From Micropterix aruncella (taxonomy: Eukaryota > Arthropoda > Insecta > Lepidoptera > Micropterigidae), in NCBI GenBank assembly GCA_944548615.1, contig OX155978.1, positions 4,730,789-4,794,788 on the forward strand: DNA of 64,000 bases. Direction: 5' to 3'. Position numbers and translations under genes: made by a program. Position 1 is the first letter of the stretch; every line of letters begins with the position of its first letter. Under the pieces are notes generated by a model. That model was not told the origin of the DNA. It did not search any database and saw only the letters and a program-made list of their open reading frames with translations. This document shows positions 1 to 10,625 of this stretch, piece after piece.

Positions 1-140
1 GACTGGCACACAGTCAGACTTCCATCTGGAAATGGTCTCAGGGGTCTCAGAATAGTTATTTCCTTCGTCTGGAAAAAAAAATCGTGTTAAAAATTCTTTC
101 CCTTTTCTACGGTTAGTGAACTGCGAAAGTAAAAGGCCAT
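1..140 (+). repeat. Dispersed repeat R, copy 1 (right end only)
   Basis: The window opens inside a repeat that recurs at 7735-8055, 13910-14235, 26222-26373 and 38486-38660. Shared blocks are CAGACTTCCATCTGGAAATGG, the word TCAGGGGGCTCA or close variants, and a final ACTTTCCC...GGAAAGTAAAAG stretch. It has no open frame and its class is unknown. The left part is cut off by the window edge. Confidence 0.6.
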
Positions 141-153
141 AATATAACAATTG

Positions 154-733
154 TCAAAAAAAAAATACGTGTGGCACTCGGGGACTGCCGCGGTAAAGCT
201 ATTGCATAACATTTTTAACAACTTAAGCAATTATATTTATTTATTTATTTTATTTTTTCTGATATCAGATAACTGCGCTCTATCGGAATACGTTGAAATT
301 ATTCCGAATCATTTGCGGCTGCGACGTCTTCCGATAGAGCGCCGCGCACGAATTTTTATTCGATAAAGCAAAAAAAACGGATTATTCGAAAAAAATCGTA
401 GATAAAAAGATAGATAATTAAATTATCTTTAAAATGGTGCAGGTTTCATAATAATACACCAGATAGTATTTCCGTAGTAATCGTTTTTGTGTTCGGTTAG
501 ACCTAATTTCACAAATTAATTACACTATGTAATATAAACAAAATCTAAAATATTCAAAGCTAACAACATTAGGAAAATGTTCTTGTTTAACATATATTTT
601 TTTCGAATCGAAAGCAGTACTCATTTAGACGTAATTATCAGTTTAAAATCATTAATTTTCGTTAAGAAATTTCTTCATTCGGTCGCCGCGCTGGCCTAGG
701 CCCGCGATAAAAGCTATGCAATAGCTTAAAAAT
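154..733 (+). repeat. Left arm of a long inverted repeat
   Basis: This arm is the reverse complement of 3653-4267, with scattered mismatches and small indels. It begins near GTGGCACTCGGGGACTGCCG and ends near AAAAGCTATGCAATAGCTT. Each arm itself starts and ends with the word AGCTATTGCATA in opposite orientation, and contains an inner inverted pair (GCGCTCTATCGG / CCGATAGAGCGC). It is therefore either the terminal arm of a ~4.1-kb foldback element or one of two separate ~580-bp MITE-like copies inserted in opposite orientation. Confidence 0.8.
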
Positions 734-1465
734 ATACAATAAATTACATTGGAAAGTACAATGGTTATTTTCAAAGTATTTTAAAATGTCTTTATACGTA
801 TTTTAAAATGTCTTTATAAATGTCCGTATACATGTTGATTTTAAGCATATACTCTAAGGATAAGCAGATACAGATAAGGATGTATCTCTTGAAAAAGTAA
901 ATGTTTTTAATCGCTTTTAAATGATCAGATAACGTATTAATAAGTGTAAGTCCTATGTAGAGACTAGTCTGGAAATTGGTCGTACGAGGTATTATCGGTT
1001 GGGGGTGATGGGTTTTGTTCCTGGTGTCATGCCGGTGTACTTCCTAGTGGAAAATTATCCCTAGTGGAATATTACCGAGTTGTTATTGCAATAGAATTCG
1101 CAGAGTTTCCCCATTGTAGTGTACGAGTAATGGATTACTCGTACACTACAACTGTTTTTAAAATTTACCCCACTGTTTTTTAAAAATTTATTTAACAAAA
1201 TATGTAAGAATTCTTTAAAAACATTATTTATGTATCACTCCTAACTAGTCAGCGCCTGTTCAGAGGAGGATACCAGTTTTATAGCAATTACCATACAAAC
1301 TATAGAGTAGGTGCAATTTTCGGTTTTTTGGAAATTGTGGAGAATTAGAGACAGATTATCTTTCAGTTTTATATTGGAGTTTTAAATTAGGATCTTACCT
1401 ATAACCCCTGACAATATTAGGCATGTTCAATCATCAGTTGCAGAGAAATCTAAAATTATGTTTTT
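734..1465. other. AT-rich sequence without a recognisable gene
   Basis: No long open frame or known repeat is seen. A short palindrome (TACGAGTAATGGATTACTCGTA) lies around 1121-1142. A direct repeat of TACGTATTTTAAAATGTC or close variants sits near 785-812. Confidence 0.5.
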
Positions 1466-1469
1466 TTTT

Positions 1470-2340
1470 AATGCAGGGGGTTGCCCCAAAAATTGGGGCA
1501 AAGCCACGCTCACCATTTCACACTTTCAACATGGTGTCGTCTCCAACTATGTAAGGAAATGATATCGAGGAACTTGACACTCGAATGTGAAGCTAAACCA
1601 GGCAGTTCATCACCGTAATGTCAATTGCGACATGTCATCACCGTAATGACATGTCGCGAGGTAATTAGTCTCTCAGTGGCTCGTGCCAACAAGGGTTTGA
1701 CAGTATCCTCCAAACCCCCAATACAGTTTGTGCGGGATGGCTCTAAAGGCAAAAAACATTTAACTACAAAACCTTTCTCAATAATCGAGAAAGCTACAGA
1801 TTGGATCCTGGAGGTTGATTCGGTCTCTAAGCAGTATAAATTCCCTGAAAGTCTCGGATGCACAGCCCTCCGTCCAGATATAACTCTTTACTCTCTATCT
1901 CGGAAGGTGGCTCTTATTGTAGAATTAACTGTTCCATGGGAATCAAATATCCCAAAAGACCACGAGTACAAATTAAATAAATACTATGATCTTGCAAATG
2001 CCGTAACCCGGAACGGCTTCACTGTTCACCTTCACGCGGTGGAAGTTGGCGCTCGTGGCCTGCCAGCTAAATCTCTATTTCACCTCTTTAAAGATCTTGG
2101 CCTTTCCAGAAAAATAATCAACTCTTTCTTAGAAAAATTATCTAAAACTGCGATTTGCGCATCTCAAATTCTATGGCTTCGAAGGGGGAGTGAATGGGTG
2201 GCAAGGTGAACGCTCACATGTGGCAAGACAGCTGTCCTAAACCTACCACAGCCGGTTCGTAAGTCCGGAATCCACTGCTCACCCCCCAGAAGTGTAAAAA
2301 TAGTATTATGATGGGCCCGACTCCGGTCGGTGAATTCCAT
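1470..2340 (+). pseudogene. LINE remnant with restriction-like endonuclease domain
   Basis: A 194-codon open frame at 1625-2209 begins on a TTG, so it is a fragment and not a complete gene. Residues near 84-108 read RPDI, then about 12 residues, then VELTVPWE. This fits the K/R-PD-X(12-14)-D/E core of the restriction-like endonuclease found at the C-terminus of R2/R4/NeSL/Hero-type non-LTR retrotransposons. The following VEVGARGLPA block is also typical of these proteins as I know them. No RT domain remains upstream. A local duplication of TCATCACCGTAATG precedes the frame. The domain assignment is inference from motif memory; a nuclease of another transposon class is the main alternative. 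Confidence 0.5.
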
Positions 2341-2735
2341 GGCAGCTCCGTTTGTATTTATTTATTGAACCGTTTTGGAAAAACTCAGCTTGGAAGGACA
2401 AGAAATATTACATCAAATCACGAAAAAACAGACTTACCGCATTTTCTAGGCTCACGTGCGACCGAACTTCTTGAGGATTTGTGTGGAATTGGAAGTTGGT
2501 CGGGTCAGCCACCTGGCTGCTATCGAAATAATTACAAAAACTCCTCCGAAAACCCCCGTGCGTGGATTTGCCCCGTGCGGGGCTTTACCCCCACCTACCC
2601 TACAAACTATTAAAGCGTATCTTAGAAAGTAGCACCTGGTTGAACGTTATTTCTACTGAGAATATCAGTCATGGTCATCTGCGTTCGGTATCAAATATAG
2701 TACCTACTCAAAATGAAGTCGGAAATATTGTATTA
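2341..2735. other. Probable LINE 3' UTR and intergenic sequence
   Basis: The stretch follows the endonuclease frame and contains a short GC hairpin near 2570 (CCCCGTGCGGGG). Two overlapping open frames of 101 and 63 codons show no recognisable domain and are probably chance. Confidence 0.35.
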
Positions 2736-3285
2736 CTAGCTGACAGTCAATGAATGTCGTGTTACAGATTAGCTGAACTTAATTTATGATTTTATGAAAG
2801 TTTACAATGAATACATAATAAATATTAAGTTCACTACCTTATTATGATAATAACACAAAAAGAAATATAAAAATACAAAAATTAAGTATATCAATCGCGT
2901 GTCAGCAAGACAGGATTGAATTAAACTATTTACATATTGTGCAGCATGGGATGCACTCGGTCTAATTCTCTTCATTGAAGCACCTTATGATATACGACAT
3001 TTTTTGTTTCTTTATCAGGCGAAAGAACAAATAAAGCGGATGATTTGCCGGCACGTGAACAGTCCACGTACAACTGACCATGAGAAAAACACGGATTTAC
3101 ATTTTGTATGGCAAAATGTTTTTCTTTCATTTTAATTTTTCGCCAAATTTCCAATTTTGGTTTTTAATAGTTATTCTGCTATTCGGGACGGAGAAAAATA
3201 CTACAAATAAAAAACCATGAAAATCGGCCAAGCCGTTCTCAAGTTATAAGTGTTAAAACAAACCCGACTTTGATTTATATATAGA
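2736..3285 (-). mobile_element. Internally deleted Helitron (family 1, copy A)
   Basis: Read on the minus strand the element starts TCTATATATAAATCA at 3285 and ends GTCAGCTAG at 2736, between host A and T, as Helitrons do. About 130 bp inside the 5' end, a frame at 2972-3154 encodes the last ~45 residues of a Helitron Pif1-like helicase, with the block FSHGQLYVDCSRAGKSSALF. The rest of the Rep/helicase gene is missing, so the element is non-autonomous. The 3' terminal hairpin is lost relative to the copy at 36156-36734, which shares the same internal junction. Confidence 0.75.
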
Positions 3286-3345
3286 TTATGTCAAAAGTGT
3301 TTTTTTTAATTATACACTAAATGTATGCTTTTTCTATTGTTTCAG

Positions 3346-3393
3346 GTTGGTAGCCATATTAATTTTCATAAATTCGAGAGTCTCAAGAATAAG
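3346..3393 (+). CDS. Candidate host exon of 48 nt
   Basis: The segment follows a strong 3' splice site, TTTTTCTATTGTTTCAG, with a branch-like ACTAAAT about 30 nt upstream. It is followed by a strong 5' splice site, AAG|GTAAGC. Read in phase 0 it encodes VGSHINFHKFESLKNK without a stop. Phase 1 is also open, while phase 2 is closed by TAG. The length is a multiple of three. It sits in apparently unique DNA just beyond the Helitron, between the inverted arms. I do not recognise the protein. Joined in phase to the candidate exon at 62312-62351, the reading stays open. Confidence 0.4.
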
Positions 3394-3652
3394 GTAAGCT
3401 TTTTAAAATATTTACATATATCGGAACGTTGACGACCGTAAGTTCGATACTCACAAAACATTCACTTTTTATATCAAATGACGTATATAAACGTCACTCC
3501 TATTGAAATCGATGCAGTAGTTTCTGAGATATAGCCCTGAGAAGTTTTCACGACATTAAGATAACATGTTAGATGAGGAGTTATCGTCAAGGCGAGGCCC
3601 GTATACAACACACTCGGGACAGAGATGCCTCTTGAAATAGTTCTAAATTTGA
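3394..3652. other. AT-rich sequence after the candidate exon
   Basis: Nothing recognisable; it would be the start of the proposed long intron. Confidence 0.4.
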
Positions 3653-4267
3653 ATTTTAAGCTATTGCATAGCTTTTATCGCGGGCCTCTAGGCCAGCGCG
3701 GCGACCGAATGAAGAAATTTCTTAACGAAAATTAATGATTTTAAACTGATAATTCCGTCTAAACGAGTACTGCTTACGATTCGAAAAAAATATATGTTAA
3801 ACAAGAACATTTTCCTAATATTCTTAGCTTTGAATATTTTAGATTTTGTTTATATTACATAGTGTAATTAATGTGTGAAATTAGGTCTAACCGAATACAA
3901 AAACGACTACTACGCAAATACTCTATGGCGTATTATTATGAAACCTGCACCATTTTAAAGATAATTTAATTATCTATCTTTTTATCTACGATTTTTTTCG
4001 AAAAATCCGTTTTTTTTGCTTTATTGAATAAAAAATTCGTGCGCGGCGCTCTATCGGAAGACGTTTAAATTATTGCGAATCATTTGCTACCGCAGCCGCA
4101 AATGATTCGGAATAATTTCAACGTTTCCCGATAAAGCGCAGTTATCTGATATCAGAAAAAATAAAATAAATAAAATAAATAAATAATTATAATTGCATAA
4201 GTTGTTAAAAATGCTATGCAATAGCTTTACCGCGGCAGTCTCCGAGTGCCATACGTATTTTTTTTTG
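3653..4267 (-). repeat. Right arm of the long inverted repeat
   Basis: Reverse complement of the arm at 154-733. It starts TTTTAAGCTATTGCATAGC and ends GAGTGCCATACG followed by a T-run. The hairpin-forming GCGCTCTATCGG words are conserved. The slightly greater length comes from small insertions. Confidence 0.8.
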
Positions 4268-4734
4268 TACGACTGTGCGACGGACGAGTATGGGACGTCG
4301 CGTCGCGTCGGTTAGACATGTGCCTCGCGAAACATGTGCTCTTGATAGTTCGGAGATCGAACTTGAAGGCGAGTATATAGCGACCATGCGTGCGATTCTC
4401 GATGATGATACGTTTTGGTGTTCGTAAATCGGTTTATTGAGACCCGCACTTGACCCTCCGTGTGGGTACGCATCTCGCGCATCGCTCGCTTGGTAAGATG
4501 CCTGGCGGTCACACATGCATTTACATAATTTCTTCTTGTATTTCTCTACACCCTTGCCTTTTATTAGTATGCTCCGTGAGGTACTCTTGTATCTGTCGTA
4601 TTTTCGCCCTTGCTTATGCAGCAATAGTGAACCGATTTTGCTGCATACAATCGGTATTTTCCGATGGGAGCGCGCTATTATGTACCAAACTACGTAATGA
4701 CGTATTCTTCTTCTTCTGATATTCTTCTTCTTCT
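4268..4734. other. Unassigned GC-richer sequence
   Basis: It contains a CGTCGCGTCGCGTCGG short repeat near 4297 and TTCTTCTTC runs near 4704-4732. A 176-codon minus-strand frame (4214-4744) runs into the inverted-repeat arm and has no domain, so I do not call it a gene. Confidence 0.35.
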
Positions 4735-4975
4735 GTGGGTTCATATCCCGTCTTATCTAGAGTGCTTTAATAGATACCCAAGCACTCAGGATGTATAAAG
4801 TTTCGGACGAAGATGCCTTTCTTCTTCCGATTTTCTCCGTGGGTATCTATCTCGCCTTATCTAGAGTACTTTAGTAGATGGCCAAGTACCAAGTATGAAG
4901 TTTCGGATGAAGATATCCTGCCTCTGTGGGTTCCTATCCCGCCTTATCTAGAGTGCTTTAATAGATACCTAAATC
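4735..4975. repeat. Minisatellite, three diverged units
   Basis: Units start with GTGGGT at 4735, 4839 and 4925 (spacing 104 and 86). They share the core CCTTATCTAGAGTGCTTTAATAG followed by a GTATGAAGTTTCGGA-like block, except that the third unit lacks the last block. Confidence 0.75.
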
Positions 4976-5011
4976 ACTACACTTTCGAACCAAAGCATAT
5001 CCGCTGTCAAA

Positions 5012-5029
5012 GGGGGGGGGGGGGGGGGG
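5012..5029. repeat. Poly-G tract (18 G)
   Basis: An uninterrupted run of 18 G, followed by T, A and GGGG. Similar runs occur at 19194-19205, 44081-44094 and 44121-44135, with C-runs near 13666 and 40498. Confidence 0.95.
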
Positions 5030-5093
5030 TAGGGGATATTCAACAGTCCTTGGCTACTTGTCAGGAAAGTCTTGGTTACACAACAGCTCGCAG

Positions 5094-6327
5094 TCTAAAA
5101 TAAGTCTCTGTTTTAAGAAATCACATCACTTGCTTTATGCAGATGATACAAAAATATATAAAATTATTAAATGTCCCGAAGATTGTGTAGACTTACTGAA
5201 AGATTTATTATTTTTTGAACAATACTGTAATGAGAATCAATTATTTTTAAATACAAATAAATGCAATGTTATAACATTCACCAGAAAACATGATCCCATG
5301 TACAACTACAATATCGCCGGTAAAAACTTGACTCGAGTAACCAATATTCGTGATCTGGGCATTACCTTGGATTCCAAGCTGCACTTTAATCTTCATAATA
5401 ATAATGTCGTATCTAAGGCTTCCTAACAACTTGGAATGATTCTGCGCATAGGTAAACCTTTTACCAGAGGCAAAACTTTCAAAGTATTCTACAATGCATA
5501 CGTTCGTAGCGTTCTAGAATTCGGAAACGTAGTTTGGAATCTCCAATATGCTGTTCATATAGATAGGATTGAGAGGGTGCAACACAGATTCTTAAAATCA
5601 TTGGACTTTCGGACAGGTAACATGTCTACGGATTATGCAGAGAGAGAGCGACAAAACACAAAGTACACTTTTTGTATGCAAGACGTGTCTTCTTAGACAA
5701 TATCTTCCTATATAAATTTTTTAAATAACCGTATTAATTCTGCACCCCTTTTGGGCAAAATTCTTTTTAAAATTCGTCGGTCTCCCTCTTCTCGTTCAAA
5801 AGATACATTATATATACCCTCTTTTCACACAAACTATGCGAAAAATACCTTTTTCAGACGGTCATGTTTACATCATAATAAAGCTTCGAATGACCTCGAC
5901 ATATTTTCCGACACGTTGGTTAGTTTAAGGAAAAATACAAATGTGTTGTTGCATTAGCTTATAGTTTAATTTTGTTTTTTGGTTGTATTAGTTGGTTTGG
6001 TTGCTTGGTTTAATAAGTTATAAGTGTAATTTTGATTGTAATTTTCCCTTTGCTACTATTTATAATGTTTCGTAGTAATTAATGGTAATATAGGTCTATT
6101 TGTATTATGTATTATTTTCACACAAATGTATATGACTGTTTTTACCTATAAAAAGAGGAAAAAAAGTCGTAAATCGCACATCTAGGCACAGGCGTAAGCC
6201 TAGTTAGATGTGTGACGTGGCTCGGGTCGCATGGGATTGGGATGTATCGATTTGTCGCTTTATTTTAATCATAAAGTATTTTTCTTGTATAATGTTAAAT
6301 AAGATATGTAAGATAAATATAAATAAA
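5094..6327 (+). pseudogene. Broken LINE: RT C-terminal half plus 3' UTR
   Basis: Open pieces at 5058-5426, 5436-5696 and 5751-5957 line up as one reverse transcriptase with frameshifts and stops. The YADD catalytic motif (LLYADDTKIY) is near 5136-5165, then a GITLDSKL block, then the C-terminal TNYAKNTFFRRSC region. The fingers and endonuclease are absent (5' truncation). The CDS end and 3' UTR match a minus-strand copy at 63530-64000, giving a Jockey/CR1-group family. Near 6185 a hairpin with GCCTAGTTAG resembles the 3' ends of the LINEs at 14.6, 15.9 and 38.8 kb. A Helitron interrupts its tail at 6328. Confidence 0.75.
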
Positions 6328-7056
6328 CTAGCTGAACCGTGCCCACTTCGTTGGGCGGTAAAACTTTTTACTTGTGATGAAATTATGAGAGTGGTTTGAT
6401 TAGTACTGAGTGCTATGATTTATTTCCTGACTGCCAAAAGAAGGATAATATTTTTAGTGCATATGTATGTATGTATTTGCATGCCGATTTGACTATATTA
6501 CCGTTATTTGTGAGTGTCTTCTTATGAGTGTCTTATTTGTGAGTGTCTTATCTCTTTAACCATTTATGCAGTAAAAGTGAAATTATTTGCAGAAAAGGGG
6601 AAAAGTCTTTTGTTTTAAACACTTGAGACGATAAATTACTTATTTTGATAATAAATCATAATTGTTGATAATATGACCAATAAACATGAATGATTTTTTT
6701 AACATAAAAAACTACTGTTTGTTACTTAAATATAAAAGTTAGACATTTCCTGTCACTGACTTTTTTGTAGGCATTATCAAGCTCTACAACTTTTCTCTAG
6801 AACTTAATCATATATCTTTCATCGTTAAGGCAGCGTTCGTTAGAAACGTTTTCGTTCGACCGTTTTTTCCGACTTACTTTGGAAATTCGACTACCACGAA
6901 AAAGTCTTTTAATTTTTCGGATTAATATATAGCCTATGACACTCACAAATTACGTGACTTTCTATTGGTAAAAGAATTTTCAAAATCGGTTCAGTAGATC
7001 CAGAGATTACATCCTACAACGTCACAAACTTTACCTCTTTATAATATTAGTATAGA
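6328..7056 (-). mobile_element. Non-autonomous Helitron (family 2, copy 1)
   Basis: On the minus strand it starts TCTATACTAATATTATAAAG at 7056. It ends with the hairpin GCCCACTTCGTTGGGC-like stem, then about 10 nt and CTAG at 6328, flanked by host A and T. These are the standard Helitron termini. There is no coding capacity. It is related over its length to 12251-13117 and 43073-43812. Confidence 0.85.
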
Positions 7057-7734
7057 TAAATTAGCGTTTTGCGACAACGATGTTGTTATGCACTTACTTG
7101 GTTATAGCTATCTAGACCCCCGCGTTCGGTAGAGTCTGCAAAAAATCATGTCACGTACTCTGAACTCCGTTATAAAAATAAGCACGCCCTCCCAGGCGCG
7201 ACTGGTGTAGCGTTTTTGTCTCCCCATACAACAAGCCTCCCGCATCTCTTAACGGGCTGATGTGCTGACATTTTTTGCTCTTTTTATTATACCAACTATC
7301 GTCGTAAGCAAACTCGGTTTAAAGGGCTGTCTACAAATATTTTAAAATCGGTTCGGTCCCCCCAAAACTTTCTGTCAAGTAGCCAGAGACTGATTTCACA
7401 TAAATATTAATTTTATAAATTAAATTAATGAGCGCCCTCTCTCGGCCGGTACGCGGCCCCGGTGGAATTCCACTGCGACGCCTTAGGCGGCGCGGTTCGT
7501 TTCTCAGCTAAAGGCGGGTTTGGACCAAGCGCCAATAGATGGGCAGTGAACGGCTCTTGCAGCATGACCCTGCAGATGTACCAAAAAATTACACTACTGA
7601 CGAACGACGCAATCAGGCAACGATGATTTAAATTTATGGCGGAATTTAAATATTATTAGTGTAAGATTGTATATGATATATTCAAAGCAAAATGTCACAT
7701 TGCAATTTCGGTTCAACAAAGCGTCCGTGTACAA
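7057..7734. other. Unassigned, partly GC-rich sequence
   Basis: No open frame of note. It contains a GCCGGTACGCGGCC-rich patch near 7444-7460 and, near 7362-7390, a variant of the dispersed word seen also at 11.2, 13.6, 22.5 and 50.0 kb (CCCCAAAACTTTCTGTCAAG). Confidence 0.35.
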
Positions 7735-8055
7735 CATTTCAAGTCTTTAAGTCCTATATTTCGAGGGTGATATATAACTAGTGCGTACCCTGGTGGACCG
7801 ATTTCCATCAAAATCCTTTCAACTCTTGCGATGACCAAATAATACTTCCTTCAGCTTAATCGGATTAAGCGTTTGGGCGCTATCGTGGAGGAGTACATAC
7901 ACACAGATACACACACACAGACACACAGACATACTTCAGTTTAAAAATGGTTTTAATCGTCTCCATGTGGACTCCAAATAGATATTTCCATCTTCACGTC
8001 GAAAAAAATGTTTTGCGCGTTCACAATACTTTCCCTTCTCGACATTTGGTGGGAG
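7735..8055 (+). repeat. Dispersed repeat R, copy 2
   Basis: A long copy with the left block CCTGGTGGACCGATTT, the middle GGATTAAGCGTTTGGGCGCTATCGTGG, an internal (CACAGA)n stretch at ~7905-7930 and the right block ACAATACTTTCCCTTCTCGAC. It matches 13910-14235 along its length. Confidence 0.7.
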
Positions 8056-8204
8056 TTAAAATCAAGTCGAGTCTCTCCCAGATATTTAAATTACTTACGT
8101 TTCTTTTTAAATTGACATGAAAGCCACAAATCTCTATTACAATTATACAAAATGTTAACAAAAAAAAACGACCTAATTTTTTTCTAAGTGCAGCCGTTTT
8201 ATGA

Positions 8205-8333
8205 CATGACTTTCAGGACGAAACTTAGAACGGGCTATTATAATTTAATGCGTATACAAAATTTTGTGTCTGTCCTGTTGACCGTTGAGGAGTTCCCTCG
8301 TTGAAAGCTAACCCTGGGTGCAGCAGTCCTGTG
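8205..8333. repeat. Minisatellite D unit (left part of invaded array)
   Basis: A ~125-bp unit with AAACTTAGAACGGGCTAT, GTTGACCGTTGAGGAGT and CCCTGGGTGCAGCAG. It recurs at 9783-10015 and, inverted, at 27482-27772. The last 15 bases (8319-8333) are the target copied when a GR element inserted. Confidence 0.7.
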
Positions 8334-8998
8334 GGAGCTAATGGGCCCTTGCTGAGTTGGCCACGAAGACCCATTCTGTTTCAGGGTCGGTCACACTCAC
8401 GGGTCAACACCCATCCGATGGCCTCCACGCATGGGGTGCGAGCCTGGGTAGGACACTGGGTCAACCAGTCTCCCCTGGGAACAATCCTCTGGCGCTCCTG
8501 GACGGTCTGCGCACCGAGCGGCGCAAGCCAATCGATTGTGCTCTCCGACTAACAATCGGGGGAGTCTGGATACTGTATTGTTTCCTATAGAGCGGGGGTA
8601 GTTGTCTACCTTACGGCGACTGCTCTTGAAATGACCATTGGCCATCCGATCCCGGTTCAGAGTCGGGCAAAGGACGCCTTGGTCCGCGACAGATTCGGTG
8701 CACTCCGTTTCACCGCTTCGTAAGGGAGAGGACCGCGCAAGCGACCTCGAACTCGGAACCAATCGAGAGACCGGAGAAATCTGGTCACAATTGGAAGTGA
8801 GGGCGCGAGTATCTCGAGCCCGCCGGGTTTATTCCTGGCTCACTCGCGGTAAGGCGTTGGACTCTCACGGGTTGTGACGTAGCTGGACGTAGAATGTACT
8901 GTCCAAAGTCTTCTACGTTCACTGCAGGGCGATAGAACGACTAATCGTTAAAACGTCCTGTGGTGACGGGCTCGCCCGTTGTAGTTGACACCCCAAGA
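8334..8998 (+). mobile_element. GR element, full-length copy 1
   Basis: A 665-bp GC-rich element flanked by a 15-bp direct repeat, TGCAGCAGTCCTGTG (8319-8333 and 8999-9013). It runs from GGAGCTAATGGGCC to the hairpin GGGCTCGCCC and GTTGACACCCC. No conserved frame exists; overlapping short open frames are artefacts of high GC. The long target duplication points to LINE-type target-primed insertion, and a SINE-like element is the best description. The family is not one I recognise by name. Confidence 0.7.
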
Positions 8999-9000
8999 TG

Positions 9001-9102
9001 CAGCAGTCCTGTGGTGGTGAAAGGTTTCGTGCAGCTTGGACAACAAGATCCCAGCAGTCTTGTGGTGGTGAAAGGTTTCGTGCAGCTTGGGCCACAAGAT
9101 CC
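9001..9102. repeat. 51-bp tandem duplication
   Basis: Two units (9001-9051, 9052-9102) of CAGCAGTCCTGTGGTGGTGA... differing at a few bases. They cover the right target duplication of GR copy 1 and the head of GR copy 2. Confidence 0.9.
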
Positions 9103-9782
9103 ATTTTGTTCTCGGATCGGCTCCACTCACGATTCAGCTCCTATTCACAAGCCTCCTCGAGTGGAAGGCTACCCCGGGTAAGACTCCCGTGTCTCAGGCC
9201 TTAGAGCTGGTGGACCGGATTCTTCCGGCGGGATTGCATCTGGGCGCCACTGGAAGGTTTGCACACCGGTCGGCGATGCCAATCGTTTGTGCATTCTGAC
9301 TAATTGCTGACGAGGTCTGGAGACTATAGAAATACACTGTTTTCTAAGCAGCGGGGGTGATCGTTCACCTGTTGTCATGCAACTCTTGAAATGACCTTGG
9401 GCCATTCGATCCTGTTCGGCACTACGGGCAAAGAACGCCCAGGTCCGCGATAAATTCGAACTGAATTATCGCTGCAATATAACAGGAAGAGGTCTTGTAA
9501 GCGACTTTGGACCCTGGGAGGACGGAGGTATCTTAAAGGTTAATTCCAGACGGAGATATCCTGCCAAAACTGGTAGTCAGGGGGCGAGGCTGCCTGCTGG
9601 TTACTTTTCCCGGTGCCTCGCCGTAAGGCGTTGGCCTCTGACGGGCAAGTGGCGGAGAATTGCTTAACGGTGAATTGCTTTGTCCTAAATCTTCTGCGCT
9701 CACCTCACAGGAGACAGAACGATACATTTCGTTAAAACTTCATGAGGTGACGGGTTTGCCTGTTGTAGTTGATAAATCTAGT
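9064..9782 (+). mobile_element. GR element, diverged copy 2
   Basis: The head variant GTTTCGTGCAGCTTGGGCC is followed by blocks shared with the other copies (CGGATTCTTCC, AACTCTTGAAATGACC, GTCCGCGATAAATTCG). The end is GTTGTAGTTGATAAATCTAG. The flanks CAGCAGTCTTGT and GCCGCAATCCTGT are equivalent positions of the minisatellite unit and may be an eroded target duplication. Confidence 0.65.
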
Positions 9783-10017
9783 TGCCGCAATCCTGTCTTG
9801 CTGAAACTTAGAACGGGCTATCGTAATTGAATGCATATACAACATTTCGTATGTGTTGTTGAGCGTTGAGGAGTCCCCTCGTAAGGAGTCATCCCTGGGT
9901 GCAGCAGCCGTGTCATAACGGGCTGTCATAACTGAATGCGTATACAAAATTTCGTGTCTGTGCTGTTGACCGTTGAGGAATTCTCTGATCGGGAGCCAAT
10001 CTTGGGTGAAGAATCAG
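9783..10017. repeat. Minisatellite D, about two units
   Basis: Units around 9783-9905 and 9906-10010 repeat AACGGGCT(A/G)TC, CATATACAAC/GTATACAAAA and GTTGA(G/C)CGTTGAGGA. This is the continuation of the array at 8205-8333, separated from it by the two GR insertions. Confidence 0.7.
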
Positions 10018-10625
10018 GTCATGCTTACCATAAAAAATGCATTGTCATCGACATGTTAATTTTCAACTTCATATTATTATGATAATATTAAAGGAGTTCC
10101 CTCAGTTCTCATGCATACCATCATCAGAACAGGATTTTGATAAAAATCGGACCAATATGGAAGTATATCCTTTCAAATAATAAAAGAATTGTCTAAATCG
10201 GTTCATAAATAACAGAGTTCTGAGGTAACAAACGTAAAAAAAGATACAACCGAATTGATAACCTCCTCGTTTTTAACACGCTTTTTTTAGGTCGACCTGT
10301 ATGTAACTATGTAATGGCATCTAAGGTGACTAATTTAACCATCTTCCAAGGATCGTAGCGCCATGAAAATTGGCAGCTGTATGTAGTTCTGATGACAATA
10401 CAATAACTGTACTGTCGAACTGATATGATGATGGAGTCAGAAGATATGAACTGGAACTTCATGATGAAACATCGTATCATAGCTGTGTTTGGACTTGTTA
10501 GAAAAGTCTTGGAATGAACTTTGACCACGATTAGGTTTCAAGGTCTGATGATGTGGTTTTTACGTGCATTTATAAAAGCGCGTTTTTAGTGGTTTTTTTA
10601 AACTATTAATTTATTTTGAAGTCGG
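10018..10625 (-). repeat. Common lepidopteran repeat P, split by repeat E
   Basis: Read on the minus strand, 10596-10625 begins TTAACCGACTTCAAAA and 10018-10287 continues GAGGTTATCAATTCGGTTGT through GTTACCTCAGAACTC to the CATGAC end. Between them lies repeat E (10288-10595), absent from the P copy at 26757-27041, where the two halves are nearly adjacent. Confidence 0.65.
10288..10595 (-). mobile_element. Repeat E, copy 1 (MITE-like)
   Basis: On the minus strand it runs from CACTAAAAACGCGCTTTTAT to TAGGTCGACCTGTATG..., ending AACACGCTTTTT in opposite orientation, so the ends carry a short inverted repeat around ACRCGCTTTT. It matches 40863-41250 and 58770-59125. It has no coding capacity. 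Confidence 0.6.

Noticed and set aside
4214..4744. 176-codon open frame on the minus strand
   Set aside because: It crosses from an inverted-repeat arm into unrelated DNA, is rich in low-complexity K/R/S, and has no domain or splice context.
8301..8877. Overlapping open frames of 77-121 codons in GR copies
   Set aside because: They differ between copies in frame and sequence and come from high GC content rather than a conserved protein.
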